64,000 nucleotides of DNA from CATOSK01 sp034423195 (GTDB lineage Bacteria > Chloroflexota > Dehalococcoidia > Lucifugimonadales > UBA3495), in the NCBI GenBank assembly GCA_034423195.1, contig DAOUIZ010000031.1, positions 1 through 64,000 of the forward strand, given 5' to 3'. The stretch's first letter is position 1, and every line of letters begins with the position of its first letter. The notes under the pieces are model-generated. The model was not told the DNA's origin. It was given only the letters and a program-made list of their open reading frames with translations, and did no database searches. The position numbers were made by a program, and so were the translations under genes. Shown here one piece after another: positions 51,551 through 60,660 of this stretch.

Positions 51551-52414
51551 ATGGCCCGCGTAACCGAGCTCTGCCACGAGGCCGCCGGACGGCCCTGTAT
51601 CATCTGCGACTTCTCCCCGCCTCGCTCCGGCCGGCCCGTTACGGAGTTGGCTGCTTCCCTCAACATCGACCTGCTCTCCGTCGCCTACAACCCGGGCCGC
51701 TCCGTAAGGACCGACTCGGCCATGCTGGCTTCCCACATCAGGAACGCCACCGGACGGGAGGTCGTCTTCACCCTCGCCACCCGGGACATGAACCTGCTGG
51801 CCCTCCAGTCCCACCTTCTCGGCGCCCAGCTCCTCGGACTGGAAAACGTCATAGTCGTCCAGGGGGACCCCTTTCCCGACCGGGACTTGCGTCAGGTCCA
51901 GCCTGCCGGCGGATACCCGGCAACCGGCCTGCTTAGGGGAATCGCAGGGATGAATCGGGGCGTTGACTTCCGGGACACTCGGCTTGATGCCCCCACCAAC
52001 TTCTGCATCGGAGCCGCCGTGGACCTTGGAAAGGGCGTTGACCGGGAGGCCCGCCTCGCCTACCGCAAGGTGCAGGCCGGAGCAGAATTCTTTATAACCC
52101 AGCCCATCTTCAGCGTGGAACAGGCTTCCGAGTTCGAGGAGGCCTACGCATGGGCCGCGGGCTGCCCCCTCCCCGTGCCGGTGTTCTACGGTCTCCAGGT
52201 CATGGAGCCGGACGGCCTGAGCTTTTCCCGCGTCCCCCCGGAAATTCAGGACAAGCTGGACGCGGGGCACTCTGGACCGGAGCTGGCGGCGGAACTCTAC
52301 CGCCGGTTCCGGGCGTCAGGCCGCCACAACCTCTACCTGGTCCCGCCCATACGTAAAGGCGGTTCCCGCGGTTACGCCGCGACCCGGGACTTCCTGGCTG
52401 CCATAGGCCGGTAG
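51551..52414 (+). CDS. metF: Methylenetetrahydrofolate reductase family protein
   Basis: A 287-residue TIM-barrel protein of the MetF type, which reduces 5,10-methylenetetrahydrofolate to the 5-methyl form using FAD. The evidence is the overall pattern: IICDFSPPRSG at strand 1, LATRDMNLLALQSHLLGAQL near the FAD site, NVIVVQGDP, NFCIGAAVD, KVQAGAEFFITQPIF and PVPVFYGLQVM. These are the core MTHFR motifs, though some lineages use the same fold for other C1 carriers. It lies 68 bases after mqnA on the same strand and is closed by a terminator. Confidence 0.85.
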   Translation: MARVTELCHEAAGRPCIICDFSPPRSGRPVTELAASLNIDLLSVAYNPGRSVRTDSAMLASHIRNATGREVVFTLATRDMNLLALQSHLLGAQLLGLENVIVVQGDPFPDRDLRQVQPAGGYPATGLLRGIAGMNRGVDFRDTRLDAPTNFCIGAAVDLGKGVDREARLAYRKVQAGAEFFITQPIFSVEQASEFEEAYAWAAGCPLPVPVFYGLQVMEPDGLSFSRVPPEIQDKLDAGHSGPELAAELYRRFRASGRHNLYLVPPIRKGGSRGYAATRDFLAAIGR

Positions 52415-52450
52415 CGGAAAATCCACCGGCCAACGTCCCCCCAAAAGGCG

Positions 52451-52478
52451 CGGCCCCCGGAGGGGGTTCCGGGGGCCG
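52451..52478. terminator. Bidirectional terminator between metF and the TPP enzyme gene
   Basis: CGGCCCCCGGA pairs over 11 perfect base pairs with TCCGGGGGCCG around six bases, between two convergent genes. The U-run is weak. Confidence 0.65.
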
Positions 52479-52514
52479 TTCAACTCGTTGGATACCTGGC
52501 TGGATGCCCGGGGA

Positions 52515-54185
52515 TTAGGGCGTCCAGGCCCGGGGAGCGATCCCGTCTATGTCGGAAACAGCGTCGATCACCGCCGGTTTCCCGGAAGCCAGGGCCTGCT
52601 CCAGCGCGCTCTGCATTTCGTTGGGGTTTTCCACGCGGATGCCGAAGCATCCCATGGACTCCGCGACCCGAGCGAAATCCACGTCGGACAGCATCCACAG
52701 CTCGTCGGAGCCGGGCGTCTGCCCGCCGTAGGTGACCTCGTTGCCCCGCTTTTCCTGGTTCAGCGAGCGGTTGTTGTTGACCACCGTAACCGTGTTGATT
52801 CCGTAGCGCAGCGCCGTCTCCAGCTCCGTCAGGTGGTACCAGAAGCCGCCGTCTCCGGTGAAGCACACCACAGGACGCTCCGGCGCGGCGCACTTCGCTC
52901 CCAGCGCCGCCGGGAATCCCCATCCCAGGGAACCGGCGCACCGCAGGTAGCTTTGGGACGGGTGGTTCAGGTCCAGCATCGTTCCGGTCCAGATGCCGGC
53001 GTGCCCGGTGTCGGACACCAGTATGGAATCCGACGGCAGGAAGTCGGAGACCTCCTTACACAGTCTTTCCGGCCGCATGGGGGCGCCTTCGGAGTTGACG
53101 TGGACGGAGACCTCCTGTTGCCAGTCTCCCAGCAGTTCCTGGGCCCTTCCCACCCACTCGGAGCGCGGCCCCAGCGGTTCCATCACGTCCATCAGCTTCC
53201 GCAGGGAGGCCTGGACGTCGCCCTGCAGCGCTGCCTGCGCCGGGTAGCTGCGTCCCAGCTCGGATGCGTCGATGTTTATCTCCACCGTGGGAGTCCCGGG
53301 GGCGGGAACTTGCCACTCGTTGGTGACCTGGCTCCCCGTGCCGCTGCCCAGGTAGATCGCCAGGTCCGCCTCGGCCACCAGCCGGTTGGCGCACCATCGG
53401 GAATAGGCCCCGACCACTCCAATGGCCAGCGGGTGGTTCTCCGGTATGGAACCCTTGGCGTTCAGCGAAGTCACCACCGGGATGTTCAGCATTTCGGCGA
53501 ACTGCACCAGTTCCTGCTGCGCTCCCGATGCCACCACTCCCCCGCCGGCCACAATGACCGGCCGCCTGGCCTGGGAGATAACCTGCGCTGCCTGCCGTAC
53601 CAGCTCCGTGGACGGCTCGGGCCGGAAGGGAGGCACCATGGTGAAGGGCTCGTCCACCAGCACCTCCAGGTCCGCCTCGCCCTCTCCGATGACCGTCCCA
53701 GTAGTGCCCTCGAAGTCCAGGTGGACCGGACCGGGAATTCCCGAGGTAGCCTCTCGGAATCCCTGCCGCAGAAACTGGGGCAGCTGGTCCGCGCTGTTCA
53801 CCAGCACGTTGTACTTGGTCACCGCGTTGAACGGCTCCGTGTGGTCGATTTCCTGGTAGGAGTGGCGGTACTGGTCGGGCTGGGGCCGCCGCCCGGTTAT
53901 CGCCATCACCGGCGAGTTGGCCAGGAAGGGGTCCTGGAGACCCGCCGCCAGGTTGGCCGCCCCCACCGACTGGGACATGCAGATGCCCACCTTGCGGGAT
54001 GCCCGGGCGTATCCGTCGGCCATGTAGGCCGCCGCCTTCTCCCCGTGGGTCATTATCCGGCGTATTCCCAGGTGCTCCATCTCCAGCAGGGCCCGCTGGA
54101 TTATCACCGGCATGAAGAATACATGGGTGACGCCGTATCCCTGGAACGTCTCCGCGATGAACCGTCCGCCCGTCATCCTTGGCAT
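52515..54185 (-). CDS. Thiamine-diphosphate enzyme, acetolactate synthase large-subunit-like
   Basis: The 556-residue protein has all three domains of the acetolactate synthase/benzoylformate decarboxylase family. The N-terminal GVTHVFFMPVIIQRAL and HGEKAAAYMADGYARAS (with the catalytic Glu) are followed by the central NAD-like domain (NIPVVTSLNAKGSIPENHPL). The C-terminal GDGGFWYHLTELETALRYG motif, ending in VVNNN, binds the diphosphate. The N-terminal segment differs from canonical IlvB and no small subunit is adjacent, so another 2-oxo acid substrate is likely. GGGGAGGT precedes ATG 54185. Confidence 0.82.
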   Translation of the reverse strand: MPRMTGGRFIAETFQGYGVTHVFFMPVIIQRALLEMEHLGIRRIMTHGEKAAAYMADGYARASRKVGICMSQSVGAANLAAGLQDPFLANSPVMAITGRRPQPDQYRHSYQEIDHTEPFNAVTKYNVLVNSADQLPQFLRQGFREATSGIPGPVHLDFEGTTGTVIGEGEADLEVLVDEPFTMVPPFRPEPSTELVRQAAQVISQARRPVIVAGGGVVASGAQQELVQFAEMLNIPVVTSLNAKGSIPENHPLAIGVVGAYSRWCANRLVAEADLAIYLGSGTGSQVTNEWQVPAPGTPTVEINIDASELGRSYPAQAALQGDVQASLRKLMDVMEPLGPRSEWVGRAQELLGDWQQEVSVHVNSEGAPMRPERLCKEVSDFLPSDSILVSDTGHAGIWTGTMLDLNHPSQSYLRCAGSLGWGFPAALGAKCAAPERPVVCFTGDGGFWYHLTELETALRYGINTVTVVNNNRSLNQEKRGNEVTYGGQTPGSDELWMLSDVDFARVAESMGCFGIRVENPNEMQSALEQALASGKPAVIDAVSDIDGIAPRAWTP

Positions 54186-54333
54186 GACCTACCTCCCCAA
54201 TGTGGGCGCCGCCCGGCATTCACATCAGGCGGCGCGTTTCCCTGTCGTTGCAACTTGCTTCCCGCTCGTCGGAGCGGCATTACCCGGGGCCAACCCCTGA
54301 AGCCGGGTGTCCCCCGGTCATCCACCTGTCCCG

Positions 54334-54648
54334 TTAACCCCGGGAGTCGAAGACCTCTTTCGCCACCCGCACTGCGTTGGCCGCCGTGGGCCAGCCGCCG
54401 TAGAAGGCCATGTGGGTGATGACCTCGCCGATCTCTTCCTTGGTCACGCCGTTGTCCAGGGCGCGCCCGATGTGCCCCCGCAGCTGCTCGGTGCGGTACA
54501 GGGCCACCAGGGACGCTACCGTAATCAGGCTGCGGTCCCTCTTGGAAAGGCCGGGGCGCTCCCAAACGTCCCCGAACAGGACGTTGGCGCTCAATTCCGC
54601 CATCTTCGGGGCAACTTCCAGCCGGGGATCCCCGCTTGGTGTGGTCAT
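54334..54648 (-). CDS. Carboxymuconolactone decarboxylase family protein
   Basis: A 104-residue AhpD-fold protein of the 4-carboxymuconolactone decarboxylase group. LSKRDRSLITVASLVALYRT, LRGHIGRALDNGVTKEEIGE and HMAFYGGWPTAANAV match the family, including the conserved His. There is no CxxC, so it is not a peroxidase-type AhpD. ATG 54648 has GAAGGAG ten bases upstream, ruling out the longer frame. It lies downstream of the SDR gene on the same strand and may act with it in aromatic or lactone breakdown. Confidence 0.85.
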   Translation of the reverse strand: MTTPSGDPRLEVAPKMAELSANVLFGDVWERPGLSKRDRSLITVASLVALYRTEQLRGHIGRALDNGVTKEEIGEVITHMAFYGGWPTAANAVRVAKEVFDSRG

Positions 54649-54771
54649 AAAGCAAACTCCTTCCGTGTGTCTTTTGGGCCGATGGTGCGGCACCGGGAGT
54701 ATATTACTTGCCCGGCAATTGCGGTAGTGTCGTCCCTGAGACCTCCCTCGGCGCCGTGACCGTGAACCCGC

Positions 54772-55578
54772 CTACGGGGCTGCCGTGATTGGCCCCCACG
54801 TCCGCCCGAACTCGGCCCGTTCCACCAGGTGCCCGGTGAAGGTGCCGGCGTCCTGCTGCGCCAGCCAGACCGCGGCGGGAATCACCTCCTCCGGCTGCAC
54901 CATCGGAATGTGGGCCGTGCCGGGCCAGTCCCCGTTGCGGTTCATCCATGTGTCGATTCGCCCCGGGCTGAAGACGTTCACCGCGATGTTGTGCGGACGG
55001 ACTTCCTCGGCCAGGTTGAGAAACATCCGGTCCAGGGCGGCCTTGCTCATCGAATACCCCACCCGGCCCGGCCGGTACCCGCGGGCCGCCCCGGACGTCA
55101 CCGCGAAAATCGACCCTCCCGACCCCTGCTCCATCATCACGGGAAGGACGAACTTGCAGAGCACCAGGGGTGCACGCACGTTGGTCGCCAGGCAGCGGTC
55201 CAGCAGGTCCAGATCCAGCTCCGGCACCGGGGCCTCGCAGTCGATCCCCGCGTTGGAAACCAGGATGTCGATCCGCCCGTAGCGGTCCACGGCCTCCCGG
55301 ACCAGGTTCTGGATGTCCCGGTCCTCCGTCAGGTCGCACCTGATGCTATGGGCGTCGCCACCATCCTGACGGATGGCCGCCGTGGTGTCGTGAATCGTCC
55401 CGGAGGCGTACCTCTGGAACCGGGGGTCAACGGCGGCCTCGCTTTCGGTGCGGGATGCGACGACCACCCGGCACCCTTCCCTTGCCAGTCCCATGCTGAT
55501 GGCGCGGCCGATCCCCCGGCTGCCGCCGGTAACGATGGCAACCTTGCCGGCAAGGGGTGCGGAACTGCTGGCGGTCAA
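54772..55578 (-). CDS. Short-chain dehydrogenase/reductase (classical SDR)
   Basis: A 268-residue oxidoreductase with TGGSRGIGRAISMGLA as the nucleotide loop, NAGIDCEAP, and the catalytic Ser-Tyr-Lys set including Tyr-x3-Lys in GYSMSKAALD. REGCRVVVASRTESE suggests NADP(H) preference. The start is TTG 55578, with no strong ribosome site. It follows the DUF35 gene by 30 bases and precedes the decarboxylase-like gene, all on the minus strand. Substrate unknown. Confidence 0.88.
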   Translation of the reverse strand: MTASSSAPLAGKVAIVTGGSRGIGRAISMGLAREGCRVVVASRTESEAAVDPRFQRYASGTIHDTTAAIRQDGGDAHSIRCDLTEDRDIQNLVREAVDRYGRIDILVSNAGIDCEAPVPELDLDLLDRCLATNVRAPLVLCKFVLPVMMEQGSGGSIFAVTSGAARGYRPGRVGYSMSKAALDRMFLNLAEEVRPHNIAVNVFSPGRIDTWMNRNGDWPGTAHIPMVQPEEVIPAAVWLAQQDAGTFTGHLVERAEFGRTWGPITAAP

Positions 55579-55608
55579 ACCCGTCTGCTCTGGGGGAAAA
55601 CGGCCCGT

Positions 55609-56031
55609 CTAGGACACCGGCCGGAAATACGGAAGGGAGATATTCTCGTCAAGCTCTTCAAAGACCACCTCCACCTCCATCCCGCACTTGACAACGGACG
55701 GGTCGGGTTCCACCTCCACCAGGTTGGTCGCCATCCGTCCGCCGCTGGCGAACTCCACAACCGCCACCACGTAGGGGGCCTTGTCCCGGAAGGCGGGAAT
55801 CGGCGCCCGGTGGACAATCGAAAAGGTGTGGACGGTGGCCTTCCCGTCGGTCTTGACCCAGTCGGTGCCCCGCGAGAAGCAGAGCGGGCAGATGTCCCGG
55901 GGATAGAAATAGGTGCGGTCGCAGGACCGGCAGTGGCGCAGCCACAGCTCGCCCTCCTTGCACTTTTCCCAGTAAAAGTCCGACTCGGGCTGCGGCACCG
56001 GCGGAGTGATTCTCGGAGCGGGTTGGGTCAT
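55609..56031 (-). CDS. DUF35 OB-fold protein with rubredoxin-like zinc ribbon
   Basis: The 140-residue protein has the standard DUF35 layout. A helix with FYWEKCKEGELWLRHC leads to the zinc ribbon CRSC...CPLC (HCRSCDRTYFYPRDICPLC), and an OB fold carries TVHTFSIVHRAPIPAF and PYVVAVVEF. DUF35 proteins usually partner thiolases or acyl-CoA enzymes and help bind CoA substrates. No thiolase is present here; the SDR gene 30 bases downstream may be the local partner. It is divergent from the panE-like gene. Confidence 0.9.
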   Translation of the reverse strand: MTQPAPRITPPVPQPESDFYWEKCKEGELWLRHCRSCDRTYFYPRDICPLCFSRGTDWVKTDGKATVHTFSIVHRAPIPAFRDKAPYVVAVVEFASGGRMATNLVEVEPDPSVVKCGMEVEVVFEELDENISLPYFRPVS

Positions 56032-56193
56032 GTCTATCTCCCGGATGCTTGCTTGGAACTGGCTGCCTGAAATCTCCAGTGAGAATAAGGACTGGCGCCC
56101 GGAGCGTCAAGCGGTTGTTGTCCTGGAGCGTCGTGCCGGTTACTTCTGGTAAGCTGGGCTTGGGAAAGGCAACCGGACCATTGGGAGGATGAT

Positions 56194-57114
56194 ATGCGTA
56201 TCGCGGTGATGGGTGCGGGCAGCATCGGCGGATATTTCGGCGGTATGCTCTCTCTGGGGGGTAACGACGTCACCCTCATCGCCCGGGGCGCTCACCTCCA
56301 CGCCATCAGGACCAACGGCTTGAGAATCATCACCGATGACCGGGAACACACCGTATCCTGCGCCGCCACCGATGACCCGGCGGAAGCCGGGACAATGGAC
56401 CTCGTCCTTCTCACCGTGAAGACCTACCACAACGTCCAGGCGGTCGAGGCCATGGCTCCCTTGGTGTCCGGCAGCACCACGGTACTGTGCCTGCAGAACG
56501 GCATAGACAGCTACCGGCCCGCCGCCGTCGCCTTCGGGGACGGCCGGGTCATGCCCGGCGCCGCCTACATCGAAGCCGGTCTGCCCGGACCGGGCACCGT
56601 CCGTCAGACCGGGTCCGTCGTCCGCGTCGAATTCGGAGAGATAAGGGGCGGCGATTCCGACCGGGGACGCCGCATCCGGGAAACCCTGGAATCTTCGGGT
56701 ATCCCGGCCCTGTTCAACGAGGATATCCACCGGACCCTGTGGACCAAGTTCCTGTTCATCGCCACCATGGCCGGCACCACGACCCTGGCCCGGGAGGAAT
56801 TGGCCGGGCTGATGCCCCGCCAGGAGTGGAAACGCGTCGTCGTCGGCTGTCTCCAGGAAATCGAGGCCGTGGGCCGCGCTTCCGGCATCGCCCTGGAACC
56901 GGATGTGTCCGGCGGAATCCTCCGGTACATGGAGGAGAACCTGGCGCAGATGCACGCTTCCATGCACTCCGACATCCTGGCCGGACGGCCCCTGGAGCTG
57001 GAGGCTCTCAACGGCGCCGTGGTGAGGGCGGGGCTGGCAGCCGGAGTCTCCACTCCCATCAACGACCTCATCTACGCCATGCTGAAACCCTGGGCCGGTG
57101 GCCCCCCGGAATAA
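56194..57114 (+). CDS. panE: 2-dehydropantoate 2-reductase-like protein (PanE/ApbA)
   Basis: A 306-residue reductase whose N-terminal Rossmann domain starts MRIAVMGAGSIGGYFGGML. LVLLTVKTYHNVQAVEAM and VLCLQNGIDSY are PanE signatures, and the C-terminal helical domain has RTLWTKFLFIATMAGTTTLAR with the catalytic-region Lys and SDILAGRPLELEALNGAVV. PanE makes pantoate for CoA, but paralogues with other keto-acid substrates are common and no other pantothenate gene is near. GGGAGGA precedes the ATG. Confidence 0.85.
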   Translation: MRIAVMGAGSIGGYFGGMLSLGGNDVTLIARGAHLHAIRTNGLRIITDDREHTVSCAATDDPAEAGTMDLVLLTVKTYHNVQAVEAMAPLVSGSTTVLCLQNGIDSYRPAAVAFGDGRVMPGAAYIEAGLPGPGTVRQTGSVVRVEFGEIRGGDSDRGRRIRETLESSGIPALFNEDIHRTLWTKFLFIATMAGTTTLAREELAGLMPRQEWKRVVVGCLQEIEAVGRASGIALEPDVSGGILRYMEENLAQMHASMHSDILAGRPLELEALNGAVVRAGLAAGVSTPINDLIYAMLKPWAGGPPE

Positions 57115-57236
57115 CCAGGCCCGGACTCGGCGGCGATGGCATCGCTTTTGCCCCCTACGTCGCCTTGGAGTAGACTTGCCGAATCAACATCGGCACCGGA
57201 CTATAACTTGTGACCATATCTGACAAGGAGTTGAAA

Positions 57237-57641
57237 ATGCCCACCGAACAGGAGAAACAGGCAGAACTGGAACGGGTCGTCGAGCTGCGCGGGTTCCGTT
57301 ATGGACTCCACGATTTCTACGCCGAATACGACCTGGACGCCCTCAAAGCGGTCAACCAGCACGTCGCCGACAGCTACATCAACACCACCATCCTCGACCG
57401 CAAGACCAAGGAACTGGCCCTCGTCGTGGCCTGCGTCGCCCAGCAGGACCTGGTCTCCCACATCCAGATCCACATGCATGCCGCCAACAAGGCCGGCGCC
57501 AGCCCCGAGGAGATCATGGCCGTCCTCGACCTCATCGGGGGCTGGATCGGAAATGTGGCCAAGATTAACGGCCTCGAGGCTTGGCGGGCCACCTTCCGCC
57601 CGGACATCCCCACCATCGACCGCGTCGTCGAGCTGCGCTAG
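57237..57641 (+). CDS. AhpD-like/carboxymuconolactone decarboxylase family protein, tandem copy 1
   Basis: A 134-residue AhpD-fold protein: LDRKTKELALVVACVAQQDL, then HMHAANKAGASPEEIMAVLD and GGWIGNVAKI. The family's CxxC is absent; only one Cys remains in the first helix, and the His-rich HIQIHMHAA stretch takes its place. ATG 57237 with AAGGAG upstream is preferred over GTG 57210. The second copy follows in 48 bases. Function unknown; a decarboxylase or isomerase-like role on small acids is possible. Confidence 0.85.
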   Translation: MPTEQEKQAELERVVELRGFRYGLHDFYAEYDLDALKAVNQHVADSYINTTILDRKTKELALVVACVAQQDLVSHIQIHMHAANKAGASPEEIMAVLDLIGGWIGNVAKINGLEAWRATFRPDIPTIDRVVELR

Positions 57642-57689
57642 CCGACGGACCGGTCATCCGCCCAAAACACTCTGAGGGGGCTTCATTAG

Positions 57690-58091
57690 ATGTCAACTGA
57701 TTTGGAACGCGAACTTGAACGAACGACCGCTCTGCGGGGATTCCGCTTTGGCCTCCACGATTTCGTGGGCCATTTGGGCGGCGCCGAGGCGTTGGCCCGG
57801 CACAACGACAACACCGAGGCCAACTACCTGAAAGAGGGCCTCATCGACCGCAAGACCAAGGAACTGCTTATCGTCGTCGCCTGCGTCGCCCGGCAGGACC
57901 TGGTTTCCCACGTCCAGCTGCACATGCACGCCGCCCACAACGCCGGGGCTTCTCCTGAGGAGATAATGGCCGTGCTGGACCTGGTGGGCGGATGGATCGG
58001 GAGCGTCGCCAAGATCAAGGGTCTGGAGGCCTGGCGGGCCACCTTCCGCCCCGACATCCCCACCATCGACCGGGTGGTGGAGCTACGCTGA
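57690..58091 (+). CDS. AhpD-like/carboxymuconolactone decarboxylase family protein, tandem copy 2
   Basis: A 133-residue paralogue of the previous protein. The C-terminal halves are nearly identical (ASPEEIMAVLDL, GLEAWRATFRPDIPTIDRVV), while the N-terminal 45 residues after LRGFRxGLHDF differ, so the copies have diverged mainly there. GAGGGGG precedes the ATG. A terminator follows at 58112. The pair may form a heterohexamer, as AhpD-fold proteins are usually trimers or hexamers. Confidence 0.85.
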   Translation: MSTDLERELERTTALRGFRFGLHDFVGHLGGAEALARHNDNTEANYLKEGLIDRKTKELLIVVACVARQDLVSHVQLHMHAAHNAGASPEEIMAVLDLVGGWIGSVAKIKGLEAWRATFRPDIPTIDRVVELR

Positions 58092-58111
58092 CCCAAGTGC
58101 CTGACGAAGTC

Positions 58112-58143
58112 AAAAGGCACTGGATTGCCCCCAGTGCCTTTTC
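58112..58143 (+). terminator. Rho-independent terminator
   Basis: AAAAGGCACTGG and CCAGTGCCTTTT pair around seven bases, with the U-run in the right arm, 21 bases after the tandem AhpD-like genes. Confidence 0.85.
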
Positions 58144-58223
58144 ATCGTCGGTAAATGCTGGACAATCAGGGGGACGAGACCTTCTATGCCTGTTCAACCC
58201 CACGACCCATAAGTTAAGGGGGT

Positions 58224-58316
58224 TTGGGGGATGAATCCCCCAACGTTACCCCGTCACCCCACGGTTTCCTCGGACCCTTAAGAGGCTCAACGGGTTCCGT
58301 TCGGCTTGAGCCGAAC
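58224..58316. other. Two hairpins beyond the hydrolase gene
   Basis: TTGGGGGA/TCCCCCAA (58224-58243) and GTTCGGC/GCCGAAC around TTGA (58299-58316) lie just beyond the hydrolase stop. Neither has a U-run on either strand; they may protect mRNA ends or act as weak terminators. Confidence 0.4.
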
Positions 58317-58334
58317 ACCCGGCCAGGTTGCCCC

Positions 58335-59042
58335 CTACTCCGGCGGATTCGCCCCGGCCGCCAGCGTTTCCGGGATCCACTCGCCCAGCAGTGATTCCAG
58401 CTCCTCCCCGCACTCCTGGAGGCGGTGTTCCGCGCCGTCGTACAGGACCAGGCGCTTTGGCTCGTTGGCCCAGTCGTAGATCTGCAGCCCGCAGCTGAAC
58501 GGCAGGCGCGTGTCGCTCTTCCCATGCACCACCAGCAGCGGCTTCGGCGAGAGCAGACCGGCCATATTGGCTCCGTAGGTCTGGGACGACAGGGCGGCGA
58601 CCCCGCAGACGTGCCTGCTGGCCGCCCCGGCCGCAACCACCACCGCCCCCCCAAAGGAGTGCCCCACCAGCGCCACCGGCGCGTACCCCGTCTTTTGCAG
58701 GAACATAACCCCGGCCAGCAGGTCCAGCACGCATTCCGGGAACACATTGGGTTGGCGGTAGTTCAGCCGCAGGGAGCTGATTCCCCGCTCCTTCAACGAC
58801 TCCCCCAGCCGGGCGTACACTCCGCCGGCGGGCCCGCCAAACCCTCCCCCCGCGCCGCAGACGTAGATCGCCGCCATCTGGGCGTCCGGGGCCGGGTGGA
58901 AAATGGAAGGGATGTCCCCCCGGCTGGTCCTGAACAACAGCCCCTGCCCGGTCTCCCCCTCGTGGGGCGGCCCGGTCATCACCTCGTGAATCTGCATCTG
59001 CGGGCCGCGCATCGAATCGCTCCTGGAAGGCTGTTCAGTCAT
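58335..59042 (-). CDS. Alpha/beta hydrolase (dienelactone hydrolase-like)
   Basis: A 235-residue alpha/beta hydrolase. The nucleophile elbow is GHSFGG with Ser129; the acid is in HGKSDTRLP and the His in GAEHRLQE, completing the triad. CGAGGGFGGPAGGVYARLGE forms the oxyanion region and SLRLNYRQPN matches short-chain esterase or dienelactone-hydrolase relatives. ATG 59042 is chosen because GGGGGAG lies four bases upstream; the longer frame to 59132 lacks support. A TATAAT on the minus strand at 59076-59071 may be its -10. Substrate unknown. Confidence 0.82.
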   Translation of the reverse strand: MTEQPSRSDSMRGPQMQIHEVMTGPPHEGETGQGLLFRTSRGDIPSIFHPAPDAQMAAIYVCGAGGGFGGPAGGVYARLGESLKERGISSLRLNYRQPNVFPECVLDLLAGVMFLQKTGYAPVALVGHSFGGAVVVAAGAASRHVCGVAALSSQTYGANMAGLLSPKPLLVVHGKSDTRLPFSCGLQIYDWANEPKRLVLYDGAEHRLQECGEELESLLGEWIPETLAAGANPPE

Positions 59043-59172
59043 CGGACTCCCCCTGCTGCCGGATGGCCCGATTATATCCCCTGCTGTTCCCTGCCCGCAG
59101 GACAACCCCGGCACCACCCGGGGCGATGGCAAAGGCAGGCCGGTCCGCTACCCGCAACGCCCCCAATACCCC

Positions 59173-59181
59173 TGCTATAAT
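59173..59181 (+). promoter_or_regulatory. Extended -10 promoter of glmU
   Basis: TGCTATAAT combines a TGn extension with a perfect TATAAT (59176-59181), about 62 bases before the GTG start. Confidence 0.6.
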
Positions 59182-59242
59182 CCCCACCAATCAGGCCGGA
59201 TGAGCCATCGTACCCGTTGCCGGCCCCTCTGGAGGCTACGCC

Positions 59243-60592
59243 GTGGAAAATTGGGTCGGAATCATCCTCGCGGCCGGGGAAGGTTCCCGCATGAAGTCCC
59301 GCCTTCCCAAGCCCCTCCACCGGGTCTGCGGCAAGGAACTCATCCGTCACCCCGTCGAACTGCTTCAGGGCATCGGCGTGGCAAGGAACATCGTCGTCGT
59401 CTCTCCTGCCAACCAGACCGCCATCCGCGGCTTGTTGGGCGACACCGTCGAATACGCCGAGCAGGCCCAACCCCTCGGCACCGCCCACGCCCTTTCCTGC
59501 GCCCTCCCCCTGCTGGATGGAGATTGCTCTCACATCCTGCTCCTGAACGCCGACGCCCCCCTCATAGCCTCCCAGTCCATCCGAAATCTCGTCCAATGTC
59601 ACCTGGACCGGGAGAACGCCATGACCTTCCTCACTGCGGAAGGCTTGTTTGCGGATGACATGGGACGGGTCCAGCGGGATGAAGACGGCAGCGTCACCGG
59701 CATAGTCGAAGCCCGCGACTGCGCCGGTCCCTGCGGCGCCCCTGCCGAGGTCAACGCCGGCGTCTACTGCTTCCGCCTCCCCTGGCTCGCCCGCAACCTC
59801 CCTGCAATCCCCGCCGGCCCATCCGGGGAGCGTTACCTCACCGCCCTCGCCGGAATGGGTGGCGAAAAGCAGGTCCAGGGAGTGCCCGCCGCCGACCCCG
59901 CCGAGGCTTTCGGCGTCAACAACCGCGTCCAGCTTGCCATCGTCGAAAGCGTCCAGCGGGAGCGTATCCTCGAAAAATGGATGCTGGAAGGCGTCACCAT
60001 CGTCGACCCCGGCTCCGTTCGCATTGATGTGGGCGTCACCATCGGGCAGGACACTGTTGTCCTCCCCAACACCATGCTCCAGGGGACTACCGCCATCGGC
60101 GAGGACTGCACCATCGGGCCCAACTCTGTCATCCGGGACTCCCGCATCGGAAACGGCTGCCGTATCACCGCCTCCATGCTCGAGGAGGCCACCGTGGAAA
60201 GCGGCTCCGACGTCGGCCCCTTCAGCCATCTCCGCCCCGGCTCCTACCTCGGACCCAACGTTCACGTCGGCAACTTTGTTGAGGTCAAGAACAGCCGGAT
60301 GGCCGCCGGAGCCGTATCCGGCCACTTCAGCTACCTCGGCGACGCATCCATCGGCGCCAACGTCAACATCGGCGCCGGTACCATCACCTGCAACTATGAT
60401 GGAAAGGACAAGCTCCCCACCGTCATCGGAGAGGGAGCCTTCATCGGCTGCGACACCATGCTGGTCGCCCCGGTCACCGTCGGCCCCAACGCCGCCACCG
60501 GCGCCGGAGCCGTCGTCACCAAAGACGTACCCCAGGGTAGACTGGCAGTCGGCGTCCCTGCTAGAATGTTGCCCAGAAAATCCCGCGAGTGA
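59243..60592 (+). CDS. glmU: Bifunctional GlmU: GlcN-1-P acetyltransferase / UDP-GlcNAc pyrophosphorylase
   Basis: GlmU makes UDP-N-acetylglucosamine for cell-wall and glycan synthesis. The 449-residue protein has both domains. The uridylyltransferase half starts with ILAAGEGSRMKSRLPKPLH (residues 8-26 region) and has QPLGTAHALSCALPLLDGD and the EVNAGVYCFR strand. The left-handed beta-helix half has hexapeptide repeats from about residue 250, VEVKNSRMAAGAVSGHFSYL with the acetyltransferase site, and NYDGKDKLPT. The start is GTG 59243. It appears monocistronic or weakly linked to the CBS-domain gene 69 bases downstream. Confidence 0.95.
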   Translation: MENWVGIILAAGEGSRMKSRLPKPLHRVCGKELIRHPVELLQGIGVARNIVVVSPANQTAIRGLLGDTVEYAEQAQPLGTAHALSCALPLLDGDCSHILLLNADAPLIASQSIRNLVQCHLDRENAMTFLTAEGLFADDMGRVQRDEDGSVTGIVEARDCAGPCGAPAEVNAGVYCFRLPWLARNLPAIPAGPSGERYLTALAGMGGEKQVQGVPAADPAEAFGVNNRVQLAIVESVQRERILEKWMLEGVTIVDPGSVRIDVGVTIGQDTVVLPNTMLQGTTAIGEDCTIGPNSVIRDSRIGNGCRITASMLEEATVESGSDVGPFSHLRPGSYLGPNVHVGNFVEVKNSRMAAGAVSGHFSYLGDASIGANVNIGAGTITCNYDGKDKLPTVIGEGAFIGCDTMLVAPVTVGPNAATGAGAVVTKDVPQGRLAVGVPARMLPRKSRE

Positions 60593-60660
60593 TCAACCCC
60601 CACCCCTCCTGAGGGCATCATTTCGGCAATTGCCCGCACCAGGCGGCGAGGGTAGATAAA

